Part shown: positions 9,074-17,497 of the stretch, piece after piece
Position numbering within the stretch: position 1 is the stretch's first letter
Layout of the letters: every line of letters begins with the position of its first letter
From: Elusimicrobiota bacterium
GTDB lineage: Bacteria; Elusimicrobiota; Elusimicrobia; UBA1565; JACRDR01
DNA length: 58,241 nt
Reading direction: 5' to 3'
Assembly: GCA_026388115.1 (NCBI GenBank)
Contig: JAPLKK010000119.1
Coordinates: 1-58,241, forward strand
Notes under the pieces: model-generated
What the model was told of the DNA's origin: nothing
What the model saw: the letters and a program-made list of their open reading frames with translations, nothing else
Database searches by the model: none
Made by a program: the position numbers and the translations under genes

Positions 9074-10152
9074 TGAGCCTTTCTCCCTCCCCCCTTGCGG
9101 GGGAGGGCCGGGGTGGGGGGTAGCCCATCGGAGAGGTTGAACTTCGCTTTCCAGCGAGGATCGGCACAGTAGATGCGGTAGATGAGTTCCATGGTCTTCA
9201 AGGCCTCCGCGGAGGTTCCGTTCACGACCGGCTTGTCGTGCGCCACGGCGTCCGCGAACTCGAAGACCTCGTCGCGCCAGGAATTATCCTGATCGAAGCG
9301 CGTCGTCAGCTCCTGAGGTTCGCCCGCGTCGTCTTCGGTGGCGCGGGCGACCGTGATCGTCTCGGCGCCGTAGCTCTTCGAGCCGGAAAGGATGCCGTCG
9401 AGCTGGATCGCGCCTTTCTCGAGCGTGATATCCATGCGGAAGCGATGGCGCCACGAGGTCGCTGAGGAGTGGAGCAGGGCCACGACGCCGGAGGCGGTGC
9501 GCATCAGAGCGTAGGCGTTGTCCTCGACATCATGGTTCCAGAAGGCGTTCGAGACGTGGCTATGGACCTCGACGAACTCGCCGGCAAAAAGGCGCATCAG
9601 GTCGACCATATGGATGCCTTGGTCGAGCAGGATGCCGCCGCCTGCGTACCGCCGCTCCGCCCGCCAGCCGCCCGCGTAATTGAGGATGCGGCTCTTGCCG
9701 TAGACGCCGCTCAGGTTCAGCACGCGGCCGAGTTCCCCGGAGCGGACGAGCCGCAGGGCCTCGCGCACCGAATCGTGATAGCGGTGATTGAAGCCGTACA
9801 TGAGCTTCACGCCCGGCCTGGCGCCCTCCGCCTCGATGACGCGCGCCACGTCCGCCAAGTCCCGGCCCGGCGGCTTCTCGCAGAAGACATGCAGGCCCTT
9901 CTCGATCCCCGCGATCGTCGCCTCGGGCGCGAGGTGATTGGGAAGGCAGACGAAGAGCGCGTCGAGCTCGGCCTTGGCCACGAGGTCGCGGAAATCGGCG
10001 AAATACGGCACGCCGTCGGGGAGCGCCCCCGGTTTGCCGAAAGACACGTCGCTGACAGCGGCCGTGGCCAGCGCCGGGTGCTCGTCGATATATTGCCGGC
10101 GGCGCTTGCCGACCACTCCGTAGCCCGCGATGCCGACGCGCAGCTTCTTCAC
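9070..10152 (-). CDS. Gfo/Idh/MocA family oxidoreductase
   Basis: LRVGIAGYGVVGKRRRQYIDEHP, DALFVCLPNHLAPEATIAGIEKGLHVFCEKPPGRDLADV; C-terminus LPPTPALPRKGGG is encoded by repeat copy 2. Confidence 0.9.
   Translation of the reverse strand: MKKLRVGIAGYGVVGKRRRQYIDEHPALATAAVSDVSFGKPGALPDGVPYFADFRDLVAKAELDALFVCLPNHLAPEATIAGIEKGLHVFCEKPPGRDLADVARVIEAEGARPGVKLMYGFNHRYHDSVREALRLVRSGELGRVLNLSGVYGKSRILNYAGGWRAERRYAGGGILLDQGIHMVDLMRLFAGEFVEVHSHVSNAFWNHDVEDNAYALMRTASGVVALLHSSATSWRHRFRMDITLEKGAIQLDGILSGSKSYGAETITVARATEDDAGEPQELTTRFDQDNSWRDEVFEFADAVAHDKPVVNGTSAEALKTMELIYRIYCADPRWKAKFNLSDGLPPTPALPRKGGGRKAQ
9082..9120 (+). repeat. Dispersed GC-rich hairpin/G-run element, copy 2
   Basis: tctccctccccccttgcgggggagggccggggtgggggg; lies in the 3' end of the Gfo/Idh gene and just upstream of the SDR start. 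Confidence 0.85.
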
Positions 10153-10940
10153 CGCCGCGCCTCCGAGACCGCGTAGGACTTCATCAGCTTGTCGGCCTTC
10201 ATCGCCCGCGCCGCGGCTTTGAGGTCCTGCGGCGTGTCCACCGACAGGCCGGTGTTCTTGACCGCGATCATCCTCACTCGATCGCCGTGCTCAAGGCAGC
10301 GCATCAAGTCCACGGACTCTATCTTCTCCAAAGGCGTCGCCGGCAGGGTGGTGAAGCGCAGGAGATAGTCCCTCCGGAACGGAATGATCGGGTACTGCCG
10401 GAACATGGGAACGCTCTTGGCGCCCTTCTTGCGCGAGGGGATCGGCTCACGCGAGAAATACAGCGCATTCCCCTTCAGGTCGACGACCACCTTGACCTGA
10501 TTGGGATCCTCGAAGGCCGCGTCGCCGGACAAGGGCGCCATGAGGCAGGCGAGCTGAAGGTTCGGATCGTCGAGCACCGCCTGGACCGCGAGGTCGACGG
10601 CTTGCGGGTCCACCATGGGTTCGTCGCCCTGCACCATCGCGACGATGTCCGTGCGGCGCCCGGTCTCCGCCTCGATCTTGAGAACGGCCTCGGCCGTGCG
10701 CTCGGTGCAGCGCGCGTGCGTGTCGGCGGTCATGACAGCCTTGCCGCCGAGAGAGCGGACGTAGTCGAAGATCTCGGCGTCGCAGGTGGCGACCCACGTC
10801 TCAGCCACCGTCTTGGCCAGCCGCGTCCGGAAATACACATGGCCGATCATGGGCATGCCGTGGAGCTTGGCCATGGGCTTGCCGGGAAAGCGAGTCGATG
10901 CCATGCGCGCCGGGATGATGGCGACGACGCGCTCAGCCAT
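10149..10940 (-). CDS. KdsB-like cytidylyltransferase (3-deoxy-manno-octulosonate cytidylyltransferase family)
   Basis: VVAIIPARMASTRFPGKPMAKLHGMPMIGHVYFRT, VQGDEPMVDPQAVDLAV, PNQVKVVVDLKGNALYFSREPIPS, GLSVDTPQDLK. Confidence 0.88.
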   Translation of the reverse strand: MAERVVAIIPARMASTRFPGKPMAKLHGMPMIGHVYFRTRLAKTVAETWVATCDAEIFDYVRSLGGKAVMTADTHARCTERTAEAVLKIEAETGRRTDIVAMVQGDEPMVDPQAVDLAVQAVLDDPNLQLACLMAPLSGDAAFEDPNQVKVVVDLKGNALYFSREPIPSRKKGAKSVPMFRQYPIIPFRRDYLLRFTTLPATPLEKIESVDLMRCLEHGDRVRMIAVKNTGLSVDTPQDLKAAARAMKADKLMKSYAVSEARR

Positions 10941-11705
10941 CTATCGAGGAGCAGCGGAGACCGCCGAAAGTGCCTGGCGCGCAGCCACGTCGATCATCCG
11001 CGTGTCGAGACTGTAGGCGACGAAACGGTAGCCTTCGCGAAGGCGGCGCTTGAGCATGGCGGGGTCCGGCTCCACGACGTGCAGCCCCGCGGGCTTGCCA
11101 AGCTTGTCGGCCGCACGCTTGACCTGACGCATCGCGGCTTGCACGCGCGCGTCCCGGGTCTTTCCCGGGAGACCCAACGAGGCCGAGAGGTCGTAGGGCC
11201 CAATGAAGCAGCCGTCGATGCCGTCGACGGCAAGGATCGCCTCGACATTGGCGACGCCGTCGACGTGCTCGATCATCGCGATGACGACGGCGTCGCTCTT
11301 AAGCCACTTCCGGTATGCCTCGAAGCCCGCCCCGTAACCTTGCGCGCGCGCCAAGGCGACGCCGCGACGGCCGTCTGGCGGGTAGCGGACGGCGGCCACG
11401 GCGCGCTCAGCGTCAGCGGCGCTGTTGACCATCGGAACGATGATTCCGCGCGCCCCCGCGTCCATGACGCGCTTGATCTGGTCGGCATCGTTCGAGGTCA
11501 GCCGGACCAGCGGCGCAACGCCGCAGAGGTCCACGACGCGGATGAGCTCCTCCGCCTCGCGGATCGTGATGACCGAATGCTCGAGGTCGATGCCGATCCA
11601 GGAGAACCCCGCGCGGGCCAGAATCTCGGCGATGGAAGGATGCGCCAGCGTAATCCAGGACCCGACCACAGGCTTGCCGGAGGCCAGGCGCTTCTTGAGT
11701 GTCAT
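10941..11705 (-). CDS. HpcH/HpaI-type pyruvate aldolase
   Basis: GSWITLAHPSIAEILARAGFSWIGIDLEHSV, DAGARGIIVPMVNSAADAERAVAAVRYPPDGRRGVALARAQGYG, GCFIGPYDLSASLG. Confidence 0.92.
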   Translation of the reverse strand: MTLKKRLASGKPVVGSWITLAHPSIAEILARAGFSWIGIDLEHSVITIREAEELIRVVDLCGVAPLVRLTSNDADQIKRVMDAGARGIIVPMVNSAADAERAVAAVRYPPDGRRGVALARAQGYGAGFEAYRKWLKSDAVVIAMIEHVDGVANVEAILAVDGIDGCFIGPYDLSASLGLPGKTRDARVQAAMRQVKRAADKLGKPAGLHVVEPDPAMLKRRLREGYRFVAYSLDTRMIDVAARQALSAVSAAPR

Positions 11706-11751
11706 TGACGCGTCATCTTATCAAATCACCGCACCAGGCGTAGCTTTGCCG

Positions 11752-12657
11752 TCAGCCGTTCTTGAAGCAGCCGAGCCACTCCGCCTCCGTTGCGCGCATG
11801 CGTCGCAGCCCCTCGTCGACGCCCCAGGGCTCGATGCCGAGCAGAGCGTGCACTTTGCCGACACGCAGCGAGGTCTCAAGCGGCCGCGGCGTCGGCGACT
11901 TCAACTCCGCGACCGGCACCGGATCGACAAGCGAGGCCGGCAACCGGAAGACCTCGCAGACCTTGTTCGCGAAGGCGTAGCGGCTGATGCGCTCGGAACC
12001 GACGACGTGGAAGATGCCACCGGCGCGGCGCGCGGCCAGAGCGACGACGATCCCGGCAAGGTCGTCCGCCGAGGTCGGATTGTATCGGAGGTCGGCGGCG
12101 ACGCGCACCCTCTCGCCCTTAAGCAGACGGTCGCGCAGCGACAAGACGAAGTTCTTGGGATCGAACTGCCAGCCATAGGCCCCGGAGGTCCGCACGATGA
12201 GGTTCGAAGGCGACAGCTCGAGGACGACACGCTCCGACTCGGCCTTCTGGCGGCCGTACTCATTGATCGGCGAAGTCGCGTCCGCCTCGTCGTAGACCCC
12301 TTTCTTCCCGTCGAACACGTAATCGGATGAGAAGAAGATCAGCGGCAGGCGTCGCTTCGCGCAGGCCTCGGCCACGTTGCGCGTGCCTTCGACGTTGATC
12401 CGGCGCGTCTCCTCGGGATGAAGCTCGATGTAGTCGACGTGCGGCTGGGCCGCGGGAAGCGCCACGAGCGTCGGTCGAGTCTCGTCGAGCGTCTGCTCGA
12501 CGGCTCTCGCGTCCTGCATGTCGAGCTGCCGGAAGCCCCGGGCCGGCCGGCAGTGATAGGTCGAGGCGACGACCGGCGTCCCGCCCCGCTTCCAGGCCTC
12601 GGTCAGCGCATAGCCGACCAAGCCCGTGCCGCCGATGACGAGCACTCTCGCCGCCAT
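11752..12657 (-). CDS. RmlD-like sugar nucleotide reductase (dTDP-4-dehydrorhamnose reductase family)
   Basis: RVLVIGGTGLVGYALTEAWKRGG, LIFFSSDYVFDGKKGVYDEADATSPINEYGRQKAESERVV. Confidence 0.87.
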   Translation of the reverse strand: MAARVLVIGGTGLVGYALTEAWKRGGTPVVASTYHCRPARGFRQLDMQDARAVEQTLDETRPTLVALPAAQPHVDYIELHPEETRRINVEGTRNVAEACAKRRLPLIFFSSDYVFDGKKGVYDEADATSPINEYGRQKAESERVVLELSPSNLIVRTSGAYGWQFDPKNFVLSLRDRLLKGERVRVAADLRYNPTSADDLAGIVVALAARRAGGIFHVVGSERISRYAFANKVCEVFRLPASLVDPVPVAELKSPTPRPLETSLRVGKVHALLGIEPWGVDEGLRRMRATEAEWLGCFKNG

Positions 12658-12664
12658 GGCGGTA

Positions 12665-12676
12665 ATTGTATAGAAT
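12665..12676. promoter_or_regulatory. Overlapping divergent -10-like elements
   Basis: ATTGTATAGAAT: TAGAAT on + (12671-12676) and TACAAT on - (12665-12670) in a 34-bp divergent intergenic region. Confidence 0.45.
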
Positions 12677-12691
12677 ACCGGTGCTTCCGTC

Positions 12692-13963
12692 ATGCCCGCA
12701 CCCGTTCAAGAGCTTGCCTCTCGCACCGTCGACCGCTGCCGCGTCTGCGGCTCCGACCGGCTACACCGCTATTTGGATCTAGGGCAGACACCGCTCGCCA
12801 ACTCTTACGTCGAGAAGAGCCGCGTCGGCGAGCCCGAGTTCAAGGAAGACCTCTGCGTACAGCTCTGCAAGGTCTGCGGTCTCTCGCAATTAACGAAGGT
12901 CGTGCATCCGGACCGGATGTTCAAGCACTACCTCTACGTCAGCTCGACGACAGCGACGATTCGCGAGCACTTCGCTGAGCTCGCGGCAACCTCGGCCAAG
13001 GCCGTCGGCGCCGGCCCTGGCGAGCTCGCAGTCGACATCGCATCCAATGACGGCTGCCTGTTGCGTGGCTTCCAGGCCGTCGGCATGAAGGTCCTCGGCG
13101 TCGATCCGGCGGAGAACCTGGCCGCCGAGGCCAACGCCAACGGCGTGCCCACGGAATGCGCCTACTGGAGCACGAAGCTCGCCGAACGCTTGGCCGAGAC
13201 GCACGGGCGCGCCAAGGTCATCACGGCCTGCAACGTCTTCGCCCACGTCGACGATCTGCACGATTTCATGGGCGGGGTCGCGGCGCTCCTAGCCGCCGAC
13301 GGCGCGTTCGTCATCGAGTGCCCCTACGTGCTCGACTTCGTCTCGCACGGCGAGTTCGACACGGCCTATCACGAGCATCTCTCCTACGTCGGCGTCTCGC
13401 CGGTCCAGACGCTCATGGAGCGCCACTCCTTTTCCGTTTTCGACGTCGAGTACTTCAAGGACATCCACGGCGGCACGGTCCGCATCTATTGCGGGCGCGT
13501 GGGAAAACACCCGCGCTCCAAGCGCGCCGAGGAGTTCCTCACGCGTGAAATAGAGTTCGGCATCCGCGACCGCGCACCTTACGATCGCTTCGCCAAGGTC
13601 GTGCTGGATAACCGCGTCCGCCTGCGCGCGATGGTCGACGACCTCGGACGGCAAGGCCGGACGGTGTGGGCCTACGGCGCAAGCGCGAAGGGCAATACGC
13701 TCATGAATTTCTTCGGCTTGACGAGCAGGCAGATCCCCAAGGCGATCGACGACAATCCGAAGAAATGGGGGCTCTACACGCCGGGGGCGCACATGGAAAT
13801 CGTACCCATCGATCAGTTGAAGGACCATCCAGTGGACACGCTCATGCTCCTTGCCTGGAATTTCGAGGCTGAGATCCGACGCCGCTGCAAGGCCGCCGGC
13901 TACGAAGGGAATTTCATCGTGCCGGTGCCGAAGGCGAGGATCGTGCCCGGGGTGCGAGGATGA
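12692..13963 (+). CDS. Class I SAM-dependent methyltransferase, NDP-hexose C-methyltransferase type
   Basis: CRVCGSDRLHRYLDLGQTPLANSYV, LCKVCGLSQL, DIASNDGCLL, CPYVLDFVSHGEFDTAYHEHLSYVG, AYGASAKGNTLMNFFGL. Confidence 0.88.
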   Translation: MPAPVQELASRTVDRCRVCGSDRLHRYLDLGQTPLANSYVEKSRVGEPEFKEDLCVQLCKVCGLSQLTKVVHPDRMFKHYLYVSSTTATIREHFAELAATSAKAVGAGPGELAVDIASNDGCLLRGFQAVGMKVLGVDPAENLAAEANANGVPTECAYWSTKLAERLAETHGRAKVITACNVFAHVDDLHDFMGGVAALLAADGAFVIECPYVLDFVSHGEFDTAYHEHLSYVGVSPVQTLMERHSFSVFDVEYFKDIHGGTVRIYCGRVGKHPRSKRAEEFLTREIEFGIRDRAPYDRFAKVVLDNRVRLRAMVDDLGRQGRTVWAYGASAKGNTLMNFFGLTSRQIPKAIDDNPKKWGLYTPGAHMEIVPIDQLKDHPVDTLMLLAWNFEAEIRRRCKAAGYEGNFIVPVPKARIVPGVRG

Positions 13964-14916
13964 GGGCCCCCGTCCGGACGGCGTGCGTCACCGGCTGCCT
14001 CGGCTTCATGGGCTCCCATTTCACCCGCGCGGCCTTGAAGCGCGGCTGGCGCGTGTGGGGAATCGACAAGATGACCTACGCGGCGCGCGAGGAGTGGCTG
14101 GCTGAATTCAAGCGCTATCCCACCTTCGAGTTCCGGCAGGCGGATATCGCCTCTCTTGACCACCTTTACGAGGTGGACTACGTCGTCAACTACGCGGCCG
14201 AGACGCACGTCGACAACTCCATCGTGGACTCGAGCCGCTTCCTGCACTCCAATATCATGGGCGTGCAGAACCTCCTCGAGCTGATCCGCGCCAAGCGCCA
14301 TTACGAGATGCCCACGCTCGTCCAGCTCTCCACCGACGAGGTCTATGGCGACCTGACCAACGGCCACCACAAGGCCAGCGATCCGCTCCACCCCTCCAAC
14401 CCGTACTCCGCCTCCAAGGCGTCGGCCGACATGCTGATCATGGCCTGGCACCGGACCCACGGAGTCCCCTACTCGATCGTGCGCCCGACCAACAACTACG
14501 GCATCGGCCAATACCCGGAAAAGCTCATCCCTAAGGCGGTGAAGCACCTGGCGCTTGGAAAGCCGATCCCCCTGCACGGCGACGGCTCCTTCGTGCGCAA
14601 TTGGCTCCACGCCGAGGACACGGCGTCGGCCATCATGACGGTCCTGGAGAAGGGCAAGATCAACCGCGTCTACAACGTGTCGGGCAATTACGAGGCTCCG
14701 AACCGCGAGGTGATCCGGCAGGTCCTGCGCCATTACTTCGGCCGCAGCGTCCCGCTCGAGCGGTACGCCAAGTTCGAGTACGTGAGACAGGGAGAGGATG
14801 TGCGTTACGGCGTGGACGACAAACCTCTGCGCGAGCTCGGCTGGTCCAACCGCAAGCATTTCGAGCGCGAGATCGGCGCCATCGTGCGCTACTACAAGAA
14901 CAAAGTCGTCTGGTGA
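13960..14916 (+). CDS. NAD-dependent epimerase/dehydratase (dTDP-glucose 4,6-dehydratase-like)
   Basis: VTGCLGFMGSHFTRAALKRG, VVNYAAETHVDNSIVDSSRFLHSNIMG, VQLSTDEVYGDL, NPYSASKASADMLIMAWHRTHGVPYSIVRPTNNYG. Confidence 0.9.
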   Translation: MRAPVRTACVTGCLGFMGSHFTRAALKRGWRVWGIDKMTYAAREEWLAEFKRYPTFEFRQADIASLDHLYEVDYVVNYAAETHVDNSIVDSSRFLHSNIMGVQNLLELIRAKRHYEMPTLVQLSTDEVYGDLTNGHHKASDPLHPSNPYSASKASADMLIMAWHRTHGVPYSIVRPTNNYGIGQYPEKLIPKAVKHLALGKPIPLHGDGSFVRNWLHAEDTASAIMTVLEKGKINRVYNVSGNYEAPNREVIRQVLRHYFGRSVPLERYAKFEYVRQGEDVRYGVDDKPLRELGWSNRKHFEREIGAIVRYYKNKVVW

Positions 14917-15818
14917 CCCACACCCTCTCCGTCATAGTCCCGATCCACAACGAGCAGGACAACGTCCCATATTTCTACGGCCGCGCCAAGACAACGCTCG
15001 AGCCCCTCGGCGTCGACTGGAGGATCGTATTCGTCAACGACGCGAGCACCGACGGATCGCTCGACCGCATCCTCGAATTGCGCAAACAGGATCCTCGCAT
15101 TCGCGTGATCACGCTTTCGCGCAATTTCGGCTACCACTCAGCACTGGTCGCGGGCCTTTCGAACTCGGACTCCGACCTCTACGCCATCGTCGACGTGGAC
15201 TGCGAGGATCCGCCAGAGATGCTGGCCCGATTCCATCAGGCTATCGAGAAAGGCGCCGCGACCGCTTACGGAATCCGCTCCGAGCGCCCGGAGCCCAGAT
15301 GGCTGGTCTTCGGCCGGTGGGCCTTCTACTGGATCCAGCGCCAGATCGCCGACGGCCCGGCCATCCTTTGGATGGCTGAGTTCTCGATGTTTACCCGGTC
15401 GGTACGCGACGCGATCCTGGCCAGCAAGACCACGTTCCCGTACCTGCGCATCGAGATGGCGAACGTCAGCCTTCGCATGGAAGGCGTCCGCTACCGCCGC
15501 GAGGAGCGCTGCCACGGGACCTCCCACTACAATCTTCCGCGGCTGGCCAAGTTCGCGATCGCGGGCTTTCTGTCTTCCTCCACTTTCCCGCTGCGCTTCA
15601 TCGGCTACCTGTCGATCTTGATGGCGTCCCTCTTCGCGCTCAATACCATCGCGCTCAGGCTTGACCTCAAGAGCGCGGGCGCGCTCGCCGGGCTATATGC
15701 CTTCGCCTATCTGCTGATGTCGGTGCCGATGATCTCGCTCTACGTGGCGCGCACCTACAAGAACGTCACTGCGCGGCCGGTCTACTTCGTCGACCCCGAG
15801 CGCACCTTCCTCTCATAG
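14913..15818 (+). CDS. GT2 glycosyltransferase with C-terminal TM segments (ArnC/DPM1-like)
   Basis: LSVIVPIHNEQDNVPYFYGRA, RIVFVNDASTDGSLDRI, DVDCEDPPEML, C-terminal hydrophobic segments; GTG start overlaps upstream stop. Confidence 0.87.
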   Translation: MTHTLSVIVPIHNEQDNVPYFYGRAKTTLEPLGVDWRIVFVNDASTDGSLDRILELRKQDPRIRVITLSRNFGYHSALVAGLSNSDSDLYAIVDVDCEDPPEMLARFHQAIEKGAATAYGIRSERPEPRWLVFGRWAFYWIQRQIADGPAILWMAEFSMFTRSVRDAILASKTTFPYLRIEMANVSLRMEGVRYRREERCHGTSHYNLPRLAKFAIAGFLSSSTFPLRFIGYLSILMASLFALNTIALRLDLKSAGALAGLYAFAYLLMSVPMISLYVARTYKNVTARPVYFVDPERTFLS

Positions 15819-17473
15819 CGCCCCAGCACCACCGGCAGGTTGCGCACCCACCCGAACCCCACGGTCGTCGGAGGACTTGGCGGCGCGACGGGGCGGAGGT
15901 TCTCCAGCAGGAGAGCGTGCTCGTCCTCATAGGCGACGCGGTGAGTCCCCGAGAGCTCGCCGCTCAGCGCTCGAAGCGTCGCGGGGTCCATCGCGAATTC
16001 GCGCGCGTTGGGCTTTTGCCGCCGCACCGCTTCCAGCGCCGGCCGCAAGGGACCGGAACCGGCCGCGGCGAAGGCGAAATTGAGGTCCACGGCGTCCTTC
16101 TGGACCAGGAGGAAATCCGCCTGGTCGAAATACTCGGGGAACTCCCAGACATCGGAGCGCGCGGCGAGAAAGCCGGTCGCGCGCAGGTTCGTCCACAAGA
16201 CCAAGCCCCGTTCCGGCGGGACCCGAGCCCCCGCTGCGATCACGGCGCGGTTGGACGCCGCCTCGACGGCTAGGCTGCGCTGGAGCGCCGCCGCCTTATC
16301 CATCTTCCCCGCCAATCGGTAAAGGCGCGGACGCAGCCCATTCGGAAGATTGCCGGCCTGGACGCGGAACGACAGCGCCAGGAACACCCCCGCCCAGGCC
16401 CAAGCCGCCGCGGACCGCGCGGAGACGCCCGGCGCCAGCCGCACCGCCTCGATCAGCGCGAGGAACAACGCGAAGAAAGGCGGGGCAAGGTGGTGCGCGC
16501 CGCCGACACAAGCGCTCTCACCCCAATGCAGCAGCGCGGGCAGAACGGCCAATGCCCCGAGCCGGACCCAGTGGCGGCGCTCCGGAACCCCGAACAACGC
16601 GGCCGCGAGCGGGAAGGCCGGCAGGAGCGTGAGCGCGGGAAGCACGGACTTGAGATTGGCGGCCAATAGCGTCGGGGTAAGCTCTCGGAGCTTCTTGATC
16701 ACCAGCGCGGTCGTAGTCGTATCCCGCAACGTGAGCTCGGCCCGGGCGGCCGGTTGGATCAGAAGAAGCACCAGCGCGAGGTAGGGCAGCGCAAATAAGG
16801 CCGCATCGCGGCCGAACGTCCGGCCCTCGTCTTCGAAGAGCCACGCATAGGCGGACCAGCAGAGCATGACCATCGCCGCGTCTTCGGCGAGCAAGCAGGA
16901 AAGCACGACGAAGGCCAAGTGCAGCCCTCGCCGGCGCGCGCGCACGGCCCACTGGAGCGCCAGCAGGAACGGACCGATGAAAAGCAAGAACTGAGCCATC
17001 TGATCGAGGATGCTCAACAGGCCGCCGGCGATGAGGATTGCGCCGCAGAAGGCGGCCTTTCCCGCGTCTCCGCCCTCCGCCGACGGCCCGGCCAGAAGCC
17101 AAATGAGTGCCAGCCCGGCGCCCAGGTTCCAGGCGATCAACAGGCCATAGAGCCACGCCGGAGTCGGCGACAGGGCCCACAACGGAGCGAAGGCATAGGG
17201 CGTGAAGTTGACATGGATGGCGAACGCATGAAGGAAGCCGTACGGATTATGCGTGAACCCGACCGAGTTGCCGGCCGCCAAGGAGGCGAAGAAGGAGCTC
17301 TGGAAAGGCCGCCCGTGGAGGAAGTTGTGGAACTCCTGGACGGTCCAAATGAAGCCGGAGCCGGTCCACTCCGACACGGTGCTGCGGAGATTCGCGAAGA
17401 ACGAGGCGTAGAAAAGTCCGCCGAACAACGCGAATGCGGCGCTCATCGCGGCCAGCGGCCTTCGACCAGGCAT
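15782..17473 (-). CDS. Integral membrane protein, DUF2079-like
   Basis: Multiple hydrophobic segments; WTVQEFHNFLHGRPFQSSFFASLAAGNSVGFTHNPYGFLHAFAIHVNFTPYAFAPLWAL. Confidence 0.65.
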   Translation of the reverse strand: MPGRRPLAAMSAAFALFGGLFYASFFANLRSTVSEWTGSGFIWTVQEFHNFLHGRPFQSSFFASLAAGNSVGFTHNPYGFLHAFAIHVNFTPYAFAPLWALSPTPAWLYGLLIAWNLGAGLALIWLLAGPSAEGGDAGKAAFCGAILIAGGLLSILDQMAQFLLFIGPFLLALQWAVRARRRGLHLAFVVLSCLLAEDAAMVMLCWSAYAWLFEDEGRTFGRDAALFALPYLALVLLLIQPAARAELTLRDTTTTALVIKKLRELTPTLLAANLKSVLPALTLLPAFPLAAALFGVPERRHWVRLGALAVLPALLHWGESACVGGAHHLAPPFFALFLALIEAVRLAPGVSARSAAAWAWAGVFLALSFRVQAGNLPNGLRPRLYRLAGKMDKAAALQRSLAVEAASNRAVIAAGARVPPERGLVLWTNLRATGFLAARSDVWEFPEYFDQADFLLVQKDAVDLNFAFAAAGSGPLRPALEAVRRQKPNAREFAMDPATLRALSGELSGTHRVAYEDEHALLLENLRPVAPPSPPTTVGFGWVRNLPVVLGRYERKVRSGSTK

Positions 17474-17497
17474 CGACGGCTATGGTACAATTCGACG

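Noticed and set aside
10149-10940. Calling this gene the housekeeping kdsB
   Set aside because: Substrate-pocket motif differs and context is an aldolase/cyclase operon; left without a gene symbol
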